DNA of 9,110 bases from an uncultured Prevotella sp. (GTDB lineage Bacteria > Bacteroidota > Bacteroidia > Bacteroidales > Bacteroidaceae). A program made the position numbers and the translations under genes. The notes under the pieces were generated by a model. That model was not told the DNA's origin. It did no database searches and saw nothing but the letters and a program-made list of their open reading frames with translations. The stretch is taken from NCBI GenBank assembly GCA_934256705.1, contig CAKQPF010000095.1:1-9110 (forward strand). The letters are read 5' to 3'. This document shows, piece after piece, positions 1 to 7,113 of this stretch. Positions within the stretch are counted from its first letter, which is position 1. Every line of letters begins with the position of its first letter.

Positions 1-654
1 GAAATTATGTATCGTTTGGCAACATGTTTTTGGGTTAGCATCTGCACAGCCCCCCACAGGGTTTGTCGGGTGCGCCTTAATATCCTGAGGATTTAGAGTT
101 GCGATTTCGTCTGATTTTGCCTCACGACCATTAATACATATCAAGGTTCCATTCCCTCTAGTTGACACGGTCTTATCTACAACATCAACATATAATCCAG
201 GAATGGACATTAGTGACAGCATACTATACCCATCATGGGCGTTTCGTTTTTGCAATGAAGTAGGAAGAATCACCATCTTATCATCTTTTAAGAAAACATT
301 ATCAGCATCTACAGTAACCTCATTGAGCATGTTTTCCGATGGTCTTAGTTTGATTTGAACGCTTTTACTATCTACATTTCTTATGATTAGGCTTTCTGTT
401 TCATACCCCATGCAAGACACTTTTAGCCAAATTGGCACATCCATATCCAAATTAAATTTTCCTTGATTATCAGCAGACAAGATTTTATTAGGAATCGAAT
501 CTTTTAGACTTTTAAAAACCATCACATTAGCAAATGGTATTGGATTTCCTTGAGTATTCAATACCACACAATGAATTCTATTTTCATTCATTGCATCAGC
601 TTTTATCCACCCTATAGATAATAGTAATACTATTAGCAAAGCAGTTTGTTTCAT
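1..654 (-). pseudogene. TonB-receptor-like outer-membrane protein, 5' part, interrupted by a repeat; open at the window edge
   Basis: The frame runs from ATG at 654 to the window edge (218 codons) with no stop. Residues 1-20 form a signal peptide (hydrophobic run LLIVLLLSIGW, then IKADA). Residues ~27-105 fit a carboxypeptidase-regulatory-like beta-sandwich (HCVVLNTQGNPIPFANVMVF at 28-47; VSCMGYE at 79-85). Residues ~110-193 resemble a TonB-receptor plug (LNEVTVDAD, SMLSLMSIPGLYVD, CINGREAKSDEI, LNPQDIK). Family members normally continue through the rest of the plug into a beta-barrel. Here, from about codon 193, the frame enters the 70-bp repeat and reads unrelated AHPTNPVGGCADANPK. The receptor is therefore probably broken, although sequence beyond the edge is unseen. 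Composition is markedly AT-richer than the efflux operon. The substrate cannot be inferred. Calling it a pseudogene assumes the repeat junction is real and not an assembly artefact. Confidence 0.75.
7..76. repeat. Left copy of a ~70-bp inverted repeat
   Basis: This 70-bp stretch matches the reverse complement of 9038-9105 at 66 of 70 aligned positions. The differences are two single-base indels (around the T-run near 25-31) and two substitutions (near 47 and 51). The inner edge is sharp: after GCGCC at 72-76 the two copies diverge. The outer edge is near position 6, but only six bases remain, so the element may extend further out. On the minus strand the inner end is GGCGCACCCGACAAACCC. It interrupts the TonB-receptor-like reading frame. 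It could be the end of an insertion sequence or a dispersed non-autonomous repeat; no transposase is visible. Confidence 0.9.
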
Positions 655-675
655 CTTAAATTTTGATCATTAATT

Positions 676-740
676 GAGTCCCACTTTAAAAAGTTACAAA
701 GACAAAATAAATGTGATATGTAACTTTGTAAAGTGGGCTC
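676..740. promoter_or_regulatory. Imperfect 18-bp dyad with two ACTTT-N2-AAAGT palindromes upstream of the receptor gene
   Basis: CCCACTTTAAAAAGTTAC (680-697) and GTAACTTTGTAAAGTGGG (720-737) are inverted repeats matching at 17 of 18 positions around a 22-nt loop; GAG/CTC extends the stem past one bulged base. Each arm also holds its own palindrome, ACTTT-N2-AAAGT (683-694 and 723-734), with centres 40 bp apart. TAACTTTG at 721-728 matches the Bacteroidetes -7 consensus TAnnTTTG, but on the plus strand and without a good -33 partner. On the minus strand only 7-of-8 matches are present (TGTCTTTG, TAACTTTT). The dyad lies 22-86 bp upstream of the receptor start, so a role as operator or leader hairpin is plausible. 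It could also help end GH28 transcription, but no T-tract follows it. Confidence 0.6.
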
Positions 741-810
741 GGTTCTTTTATGATTCAAATGAAGTTTTGTTTTTCTTCTTCAATATGGTTTTGTCGAAAA
801 AACAAAAATA

Positions 811-2184
811 TTACTTAATAGGCGTGAGATTGATGCTGGAATGCTTGAAATTCTCCACTATTTCCGGCTTGAAATTGATATCTTTTGCCTTGATGTTAAG
901 GTTGTGGAAAGTAAAGTTGGAGAGATGATAAACGTCTTCCTGCGCCTTGACATTAAAGAAAACATTGCATTCACAGTCACAGTTGCGCATCACGATATGG
1001 TCAGAGTAGGAGAGTGGTGAGTCTTTCCTGCCTTTAAGGTCATAGAACTGTGTCCAAGGAGCTACAAGAATAAAATTCTTGACAGGTCCTTTAATATCCT
1101 CTACAGTTATGTATTCATAACGCTGTGGAGTATCAGGACGCATCTTGAGCCAGAGGAGATTATTGGCTTGTGATGTGATATTGATGCGACGGAGAATGAT
1201 ATTATGATTATAGACGGACTCGGATCCCAGAGTAAGACAGCCGTGACAGAAGCCATACTCACAGTCTTCGATAATGATATTACGGTTTTCACCATTTCCG
1301 ACGCTTTCGGAAGGTATCTTTACTCCTGGATATTCTTTCATGAAAGCATCGGCATAAGGGCCTTTTCCTCCTTTTATTGCCACGGCATCGTCATTTACAG
1401 ACATGTAGCAGTTTTTGATAAGTATATTCTTTACCACGTCAAGGTCGATTGCATCAGTGGAAGGGCCTTTGGAATCATTAGGCTTTCCGAGGCTGTAAAT
1501 ACGGCAACCGATAAACTTTACATTCTCTGAATTATAGACATGATTGGTCCAGAATGCAGAATTCTGGAGGTTAACGCCCTCAATCTGCACGTTTTTGCAG
1601 TTGGAAATATAAAGTAGTCGTGGACGCTGTTCGTCCTTGTTGGTGCATTGCTTGTTCCATTTACGACGAAGCCAAAACTGCTGATGATAACGGAGACCAT
1701 TACCATCAATGGTTCCTTCACCAGAGATAGTAAAGCCATCAAGATTGTCTGCATTGATGAGGGCGCCGAAATAAGTGCATGTTTCGCCCTCTATACGAGT
1801 CTGTCCGAGAGGATAATCGCCTATAAAATCAGAACCGAGCAGTGTCGCTCCCTTAGCAAGATAGAGATGTGTGCCCTGCTTGAAGTGAAGACCTCCAGTC
1901 ATATAAGTTCCCTCGGGCACAACGATAACGCCTCCACCATTTTGGGCAGCTTCATCTATAAGTGCCTGTATCTCCTTCGTATGGATTCTTCCATCAGCGA
2001 AAATACGATGGTCAGTCAGTTTGTACTGCTTTCCAAGGGAAGATAAATCCACAGGTTTTGTAATCTTGAACCATTCGGAAATCTGCGTTCCATCTGGCCA
2101 AAGGTCTGGCTTTGGTGTATTTTTCTTTGCCTGAATTGACAGAAAAGAGAGTGAGATGAGCAGGGTAGTCAGTAATTTTCTCAT
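811..2184 (-). CDS. Secreted glycoside hydrolase family 28 protein (polygalacturonase-like)
   Basis: This 457-aa protein starts with a signal peptide (MRKLLTTLLISLSFLSIQA, cleavage near residue 19), so it should act in the periplasm or at the cell surface. From ~62 to 450 it reads as a right-handed parallel beta-helix. An N-terminal pectate-lyase-like start (FADGRIHTKEIQALIDEAAQ, then NGGGVIVVPEGTY) leads into GH28 motifs: STDAIDLD (242-249, the NTD motif), NDDAVAIK (264-271, the catalytic Asp pair) and CHG (313-315, for GHG). The usual RIK motif appears to be LKM at 346-348, followed by Arg349. GH28 enzymes hydrolyse galacturonic-acid linkages in pectin (polygalacturonan or rhamnogalacturonan); the exact linkage cannot be read from sequence. 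It stands alone, 210 bp from the PII-like gene and 156 bp from the receptor gene, and may belong to a disrupted pectin locus. I found no clear promoter in the 210 bp upstream. Confidence 0.92.
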   Translation of the reverse strand: MRKLLTTLLISLSFLSIQAKKNTPKPDLWPDGTQISEWFKITKPVDLSSLGKQYKLTDHRIFADGRIHTKEIQALIDEAAQNGGGVIVVPEGTYMTGGLHFKQGTHLYLAKGATLLGSDFIGDYPLGQTRIEGETCTYFGALINADNLDGFTISGEGTIDGNGLRYHQQFWLRRKWNKQCTNKDEQRPRLLYISNCKNVQIEGVNLQNSAFWTNHVYNSENVKFIGCRIYSLGKPNDSKGPSTDAIDLDVVKNILIKNCYMSVNDDAVAIKGGKGPYADAFMKEYPGVKIPSESVGNGENRNIIIEDCEYGFCHGCLTLGSESVYNHNIILRRINITSQANNLLWLKMRPDTPQRYEYITVEDIKGPVKNFILVAPWTQFYDLKGRKDSPLSYSDHIVMRNCDCECNVFFNVKAQEDVYHLSNFTFHNLNIKAKDINFKPEIVENFKHSSINLTPIK

Positions 2185-2335
2185 TAGTAGTTGAATTAAA
2201 ATTTGTGTAGTTAATGATTTGTCTTTTTTATTAAAACGCTCAGTTGTTATTGATTATTGTGTTCGTTCAAAAGAGAAAAACACTTTTATTCTGACTTTAA
2301 GCGTAGGATAGTACGAAAGGACAAGAAAAAGCAAC

Positions 2336-2377
2336 GGTATCTCTATTCTCCTGTATAATACGAATAATAAAGATACC
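2336..2377 (-). terminator. Likely terminator after the PII-like gene
   Basis: GGTATCTCTATT (2336-2347) and AATAAAGATACC (2366-2377) form a 12-bp stem with one mismatch around an 18-nt loop, 17 bp downstream of the PII-like stop codon. Read on the minus strand, the stem is followed within a few bases by GCTTTTTC, a short T-tract. The stem is AT-rich, so it may be weak. Position and T-tract fit the end of the efflux-pump operon and separate it from GH28. Confidence 0.55.
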
Positions 2378-2394
2378 ACTGCAGTAATTGTTAT

Positions 2395-2688
2395 TTATAA
2401 AGTCTGTTCCACATTCCAGACGAATGCCCTCAGACCGAGAAGAGGATTGTCAATGTCGAGCTTTTTCAGTCGGTCGAGCAAAGGCTGGACCTTGTGGTCG
2501 TCGCAAATTGTCAGAATGGCTTCGTTCATGGCAGGCCATGCATGAGTGCCGAGATGCGGTTCACCATTATTGGAACCCTTTCCTCCTACCTCTGGCAGGA
2601 TAGTGTAGCCACGGCACATGGAAGAGGAAAGTGCCTCAATGACACCGTCATGATGAGCTTGGTCGTAAGATATGAATACTGTTTTCAT
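2395..2688 (-). CDS. Small PII-like protein linked to the RND efflux operon
   Basis: This 97-aa soluble protein has no signal peptide. It fits the PII/CutA-like ferredoxin fold: strand (MKTVFISYD, 1-9), helix (AHHDGVIEALSSS), strand (GYTILPEV), a long loop (GGKGSNNGEPHLGTHAWPAM, 35-54), strand (EAILTICDD), helix (VQPLLDRLKKLD) and a final strand (GLRAFVWNVEQ). The glycine-rich loop matches the T-loop position of GlnB/GlnK, but the usual uridylylated Tyr context and a TGxxGDGKIF-like B-loop are absent, so canonical nitrogen signalling is unlikely. Divergent PII-like proteins (the 'PII-NG' group, DUF3240) are known beside RND metal pumps, which matches the position after the pump gene. It may sense a small ligand or metal and modulate the pump; that is inference. 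The start codon overlaps the stop of a 30-codon ORF as ATGA. Confidence 0.8.
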   Translation of the reverse strand: MKTVFISYDQAHHDGVIEALSSSMCRGYTILPEVGGKGSNNGEPHLGTHAWPAMNEAILTICDDHKVQPLLDRLKKLDIDNPLLGLRAFVWNVEQTL

Positions 2689-2777
2689 TGTCTTCTGTTG
2701 TTTAATGCAAGGGAAAAGTCCGTTTCCCTTGCAGTTGTTTGTTGGACCTTAGGAGAGACGTATGCCTTAGGAGACAT
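2685..2777 (-). CDS. Possible 30-aa ORF overlapping the PII-like start
   Basis: A small frame begins at ATG (2777), with AGGAAAGG about 4 bases upstream. It encodes MSPKAYVSPKVQQTT, then ARETDFSLALNNRRQ, and stops at TGA (2685-2687), overlapping the PII-like ATG as ATGA. The overlap could couple translation of the two frames. An 11-bp hairpin lies inside the ORF. SPK occurs twice because CCTTAGGAGA is repeated at 2747-2756 and 2765-2774. A frame this short can easily arise by chance, and I recognise no homologue. Conservation across related genomes would be the test. Confidence 0.25.
   Translation of the reverse strand: MSPKAYVSPKVQQTTARETDFSLALNNRRQ
2706..2733. promoter_or_regulatory. Perfect 11-bp intercistronic hairpin between pump and PII-like gene
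   Basis: TGCAAGGGAAA (2706-2716) and TTTCCCTTGCA (2723-2733) are perfect inverted repeats with a 6-nt loop. The hairpin sits in the 107-bp gap between the pump stop and the PII-like start, ending 17 nt before the PII-like ATG on the transcript. No T-tract follows on the minus strand, so it is not a standard terminator. It could set relative expression by RNA processing, protect the upstream transcript, or control ribosome access. Confidence 0.6.
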
Positions 2778-2795
2778 GATGCCTTTCCTGAGATT

Positions 2796-5700
2796 TTATT
2801 TTGTTCGTGCAGCGGCATTACGCTCTGCCTTTGTCTCTTTCCAGTATTTGTCAAGTTCACGGTCCTCTCTGAGAGCCTTGCGCTGACGCAGTATGCCGAT
2901 ACTTCCGAAGATACAGAACATGGAAGGCACGTAGATAAGCGTAAGAATCGTACTGACAAGGAGACCACCGATTACGCTGATACCAAGAGGACGCCATGTT
3001 TCTGCACCTACACCCTGGCTCACAGCCATAGGCACCATACCGAGGATGGTCGTCATGGTCGTCATGAGAATAGGACGAAGACGTGAACGTGCAGCAATGG
3101 TAGCAGAGCGGAGCAGACCGTTACCACGCTCTCGCATCAGGTTGGTGTAGTCGATGAGCACGATACCATTCTTCACCACGATACCGATAAGCATGATGGC
3201 ACCGAGCATTGACATGATGTTGAGGTTCGTTCCCGTCACTATCAGCGCGAGCAATACGCCGGAGATGGCGAAAGGCACAGAAATCATGATGATGAACGGA
3301 TAGGTCAAAGACTCGAACTGTGCAGCCATTACGATGAACACCAGGATGATAATGAGGATACCAAGAGTGCCGAGGTCGCGGTTGGAATCCTGCTGGTCTT
3401 CATAAGAACCTGCCACCTGGATTACGATGCCTGTAGGCAAATCCATCTTGCTATAGATGGACTTTCCAAGTTCGACACCCTGTGAGAGAGCGTAACCATT
3501 AGCCAGAACGGCGCTGACTGTGACATATCTCTGACGGTCCTTGCGCTCAATGGTAGGCGGAATAGAACTTTCCTCCACTGTACCGATGTCGCTGATGCGG
3601 ATATTCTGTCCTTTTCCGTTAGGAATCATCATGTTCTTTACATCGTCAATAGACCTACGTGCATCTGGCTCATAACGTACTTTGATATCATATTCATTAC
3701 CATCTTCACGGAAATATGACATCTGTGAACCGTTGATGATATTGCGGACATAGGAAGCGGCTGTAGAAAGACCGAGCCCTTGCAGTGCAAGTTTCTCCCT
3801 GTCAAAGTTGACTACGATTTCCGGTTGGTAGTCACTACGCGAGATGAAAGTCTGGGTTACCATCTTGTTGTCGCGCAGTTTAGCCGACAATGTCTCAGCA
3901 ATGTCGCGGGTGGCGTCCATGTCGTAACCGTATATTTCAAATGTCGCAGTGGCCTGTCCACCCATAGAGGAACCATGAGAACCGCCGAGCATTACCTGAT
4001 ACTTGGCAATTTCCGGTATTGCCTTCAAGTCCGCACGCATCTCATCGCATATTGCGGCAAGAGTTTCATCACGCTCATTGGAAGGAACCATCATGATATT
4101 GAAGGATATGATGTGCGAACCGTTGTCGGAAAGAGAGGCAAAAGTGTTGTTGTCGCCAGCCTGACCAACAGTGAAATTGCATGATTGCATCTTGTCACCA
4201 TAACGCTCCTGCCACTTGTGCACGAGGTCCTTGGCCATATCCTCTGAGATTTCTACGCGTGTACCCACAGGCATCTGGATGGAAACGCCTACACGTCCGT
4301 TGTCATTACTTGGGAAGAATTCTGACTTGATACCGACAACAGCGGTCAAAACGATGGTGAGAGCGAAGAAAGCGATACATCCGAAGATTACGGTCTTACG
4401 ATGGCGCACAGACCAGTTGATGCGACGTTCGTACCAGTCATCGAGTTTGTTGAGTCCATTGCTTACCGGTGAGTATAATTTCACGAAAATACCACTCTGG
4501 CGTTTCTTGAGTCTCAGCATCAAGGAGCAAAGCATTGGCGTGAAGGAAAGAGCGGAAAGGGTGGAGATGGTCATGATGATACACATCATCCAGCCCAGCT
4601 GCTTGAACAATACGCCGGCCATACCTGTCACCATAGTGAGCGGGAAGAACACGGCAATCATTGTCAATGTGGAAGCCACAACGGAGATAGCCACTTCCTG
4701 GGTAGCATGGACAGCAGCCTGTTTAGGTGATGATCCTCGCTCAATATGCGTCGTCACATTCTCAAGTACCACGATTGCGTCGTCCACCACGTTGCCGATA
4801 GCGATGGAAAGACAGGATAGCGAAATCATGTTAAGCGAGCCTCCGGTGGCATACAGATAGATGAATGATGCTATCAGAGACATCGGAATGGTGATGACGA
4901 TAATCATCGTGGCACGCCAACGTCCGAGGAATATGAACACTACGAGCGCAACGAAGAGCATTGCATAAGCGATTGTCTCTTCGAGAGAGCCGATAGTGTT
5001 GAGAATGTTGTCGGAAGTGTTGACGATAAGTCCGAGTTTCACGTCGGAGGGAAGATTCTTCTGAAGTTCTGGAAGTTTCTTCATCACAGCGTCAGAGATA
5101 GCCACAGAGTTGGCTCCCGACTGCTTCTGCACCACAATCATGGCGCCTTGTGTGCCATTGGTGTAAGTGCGCTGCGCCCTTTCCTGCACATCATCGACGA
5201 TGCGGGCAACGTCCTTTAGCTTGACATTCACGCCATTATGTGATCCCACGATGACATTTTCCATTTCGGAAGGGTCCTTGAACTCGCCCTCTACACGGAC
5301 TGTATAGGTCTGTGTACCAATGTCCATCGTACCATTCGTGATGTTCTTGTTCTCAGCACTTATGGCAGAGCTGACCTGTTGTGGTGAAAGTCCGTATGCT
5401 TCCATCTTCTGAGGATTCATATAGACATTGATTTCACGTTCAGGGGCACCGGAAATACTTACGGTTCCGACACCGTCGATACGTGCAAGAGGGTTTGCCA
5501 CCACCTCGTCCAGTATCTTATAGAGCGCTTTCTGCGATTCGTTGGCTTCCACAGAGAGGAGCATGATAGGAATCATGTCCGTAGAAAACTTGAACAGGAT
5601 TGGCGTCTGGGCTTCGTCAGGCAATGCACTCGACACCATGTCCAACTTGTCTCGGACGTTATTGGTGAGCACATCAATATTGTAACCATACTCGAACTGA

Positions 5701-5978
5701 AGCGTGATAACTGACACGTTTTCACGTGAGTTACTTGTGATATGCTTCAGATGCTCTACGGAGTTGAGCGTATTCTCCAGAGGTCGGGTTACGTTGTTCT
5801 CGATATCATTGGCAGACGCACCATTATAGTAGGTCATTACCATGATAGTATTGGTATCAATATCCGGGTAAAGGTCGATAGGGAGCTTTACCAGAGAGAA
5901 GATACCGAATATGATGACAGCCGCAAAGCAGAGGCTTGTCATAATCGGTCTTTTGACCGCGCCTTCGTATAGAGTCAT
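2796..5978 (-). CDS. RND efflux pump, inner-membrane permease (AcrB-like, HAE-1 type)
   Basis: This 1060-aa protein has the usual RND length and duplicated layout. TM1 lies at ~12-30, followed by KLPIDLYPDID and the first periplasmic porter region (~40-330), then TM2-6 (~333-490), TM7 (~528-550), a second porter region (~555-865) and TM8-12 (~870-1030). A charged cytoplasmic tail rich in Lys, Arg and Glu follows. The proton-relay acids are Asp399-Asp400 in GNVVDDAIVVLEN, with Lys936 in GIVVKNGIVLIDYTN and Arg968 in RLRPILMT. The VDD form of the TM4 motif is typical of HAE-1 drug/lipophile pumps; metal pumps usually have a single Asp (VDAA-type). It should exchange protons for substrates taken from the periplasm or membrane, as a trimer with the adaptor and channel encoded just upstream. 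The adaptor stop is 27 bp away, consistent with one operon. Substrate range is unknown. Confidence 0.95.
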   Translation of the reverse strand: MTLYEGAVKRPIMTSLCFAAVIIFGIFSLVKLPIDLYPDIDTNTIMVMTYYNGASANDIENNVTRPLENTLNSVEHLKHITSNSRENVSVITLQFEYGYNIDVLTNNVRDKLDMVSSALPDEAQTPILFKFSTDMIPIMLLSVEANESQKALYKILDEVVANPLARIDGVGTVSISGAPEREINVYMNPQKMEAYGLSPQQVSSAISAENKNITNGTMDIGTQTYTVRVEGEFKDPSEMENVIVGSHNGVNVKLKDVARIVDDVQERAQRTYTNGTQGAMIVVQKQSGANSVAISDAVMKKLPELQKNLPSDVKLGLIVNTSDNILNTIGSLEETIAYAMLFVALVVFIFLGRWRATMIIVITIPMSLIASFIYLYATGGSLNMISLSCLSIAIGNVVDDAIVVLENVTTHIERGSSPKQAAVHATQEVAISVVASTLTMIAVFFPLTMVTGMAGVLFKQLGWMMCIIMTISTLSALSFTPMLCSLMLRLKKRQSGIFVKLYSPVSNGLNKLDDWYERRINWSVRHRKTVIFGCIAFFALTIVLTAVVGIKSEFFPSNDNGRVGVSIQMPVGTRVEISEDMAKDLVHKWQERYGDKMQSCNFTVGQAGDNNTFASLSDNGSHIISFNIMMVPSNERDETLAAICDEMRADLKAIPEIAKYQVMLGGSHGSSMGGQATATFEIYGYDMDATRDIAETLSAKLRDNKMVTQTFISRSDYQPEIVVNFDREKLALQGLGLSTAASYVRNIINGSQMSYFREDGNEYDIKVRYEPDARRSIDDVKNMMIPNGKGQNIRISDIGTVEESSIPPTIERKDRQRYVTVSAVLANGYALSQGVELGKSIYSKMDLPTGIVIQVAGSYEDQQDSNRDLGTLGILIIILVFIVMAAQFESLTYPFIIMISVPFAISGVLLALIVTGTNLNIMSMLGAIMLIGIVVKNGIVLIDYTNLMRERGNGLLRSATIAARSRLRPILMTTMTTILGMVPMAVSQGVGAETWRPLGISVIGGLLVSTILTLIYVPSMFCIFGSIGILRQRKALREDRELDKYWKETKAERNAAARTK

Positions 5979-6005
5979 ATTAACTTGTTGTTGCGACTGT
6001 TCTTT

Positions 6006-7019
6006 TTACTTTACTACCTTGACTTTCTTGCCGTTGGCAAGGCGGGACTGACCGGCTACAACCACCTGGTCGCCATTGTTTACGCCTCCATAAATCTCAT
6101 AATTCTTGCCAATGTGCTGACCGAGGTACACCTTATTATATGATACGGTCTGGCTCTTTGCATCATAGACATAGACGTAACGGTCGCCGGCACCGATCTG
6201 CTTGACGAGAGCCTCGTCAGGAATGAGAACATGATTCTTGATTCCGAAGTTGACTTTTGCACGGGCAAACATTCCAGGGCGTACCTTCTGTTTAGGATTG
6301 CTGATGGTGACTTCGGTCTGGAATGTATGTGTAGCCACATCAATGCTTGGATTGATGACGGTGATGGTTCCGTTGAAGGTCTCGCCAGGATAAGAATCCA
6401 GTTCGATGCTGACGCTTTGTCCCTTCTTCACATCCTTATAATGTGTCTCGGATATGTTGACCAATATCTTTACAGGATTAGTCTGCTCGATGGTAAGGAC
6501 AGGCTGTGAGGCAGAATACATGTCGCCATTGTCATAGTTGCGTGCAGTTACCACGCCGCTGATAGGAGCGTGGAGCTGTGTGTTCTGCGCCATTTGCCTG
6601 TATTGTGTTTCGAGAAGGTCGAGCTGCATCTTTGCATTGTCGTGCTCAGCCTTGCTCGCTCCGCCGACCTTGTAGAGCTCGTTTGTGCGGTTGAATTCCA
6701 GTTTCTGATTTTCAATTTGCAGTTTCAACTGACGAAGACTTGAAGCGTCGAGCTGCACGAGAAGCTGTCCCTTGCGCACCTGGTCGCCCACTTCCACATA
6801 GATTTTCTCGATTCTGTAAGCCACATTCGGTGAGATGTTGTTCTTGACATCGCTCTCTACTGTAGCTGAATAGACCTCAGTCTGGGCGATATCTTCGCTC
6901 TTCACGGTGGTAAGTTTCACTTCTGGAGTAACATCCGTTATTACTGCCTGTTCTTTCTTCTTGTTTCCGCATGATGCAAGAATGGCACATGCCAAAAGGG
7001 GAAGGATGCATTTTTTCAT
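6006..7019 (-). CDS. RND efflux periplasmic adaptor (membrane-fusion lipoprotein)
   Basis: This 337-aa protein is exported as a lipoprotein: MKKCILPLLACAI, then lipobox LASC with the lipidated Cys17. Domains follow the AcrA/HlyD order. The first half of the lipoyl-like barrel-sandwich is ~62-96 (YVEVGDQVRKGQLLVQLD). The alpha-helical hairpin is ~93-146, with a KVGGASKAEHDNAK turn that contacts the channel. The second lipoyl half is ~147-178 (LHAPISGVVTARNYDNGD). A beta-barrel covers ~180-258 (GQSVSIELDSYPGETFNGTI), and the membrane-proximal domain ~262-337 ends GDQVVVAGQSRLANGKKVKV. It bridges the inner-membrane pump and outer-membrane channel. It is 94 bp downstream of the channel gene and 27 bp before the pump gene. 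The length is slightly short for the family but complete. Confidence 0.94.
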   Translation of the reverse strand: MKKCILPLLACAILASCGNKKKEQAVITDVTPEVKLTTVKSEDIAQTEVYSATVESDVKNNISPNVAYRIEKIYVEVGDQVRKGQLLVQLDASSLRQLKLQIENQKLEFNRTNELYKVGGASKAEHDNAKMQLDLLETQYRQMAQNTQLHAPISGVVTARNYDNGDMYSASQPVLTIEQTNPVKILVNISETHYKDVKKGQSVSIELDSYPGETFNGTITVINPSIDVATHTFQTEVTISNPKQKVRPGMFARAKVNFGIKNHVLIPDEALVKQIGAGDRYVYVYDAKSQTVSYNKVYLGQHIGKNYEIYGGVNNGDQVVVAGQSRLANGKKVKVVK

Positions 7020-7113
7020 TATATTATAGATTTTTCTGTTTCGTGTATAAAGGATAATGTGGAAAGGGACTTGGCTTCCTGAAAGTCAAGACCGGTTTTA
7101 CACATGAGAAAGG

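Noticed and set aside
676..740. Invertible (phase-variable) promoter
   Set aside because: Only 22 bp lie between the arms, far shorter than the usual invertible promoter segments, and no recombinase gene is in the window.
674..928. 84-aa plus-strand ORF
   Set aside because: It runs through the dyad and into the antisense of GH28, has low-complexity FFFFF sequence, and has no promoter or recognisable domain.
4216..4860. 214-aa plus-strand ORF opposite the pump gene
   Set aside because: It is the antisense shadow of a well-conserved RND gene; its composition is Ser/Thr-rich without domain structure. The other plus-strand ORFs opposite the channel, adaptor and GH28 genes are rejected for the same reason.
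7020..7113. Terminator between channel and adaptor genes
   Set aside because: Only a 5-bp GACTT/AAGTC stem with a 10-nt loop and no T-tract could be found, so the two genes are treated as one operon.
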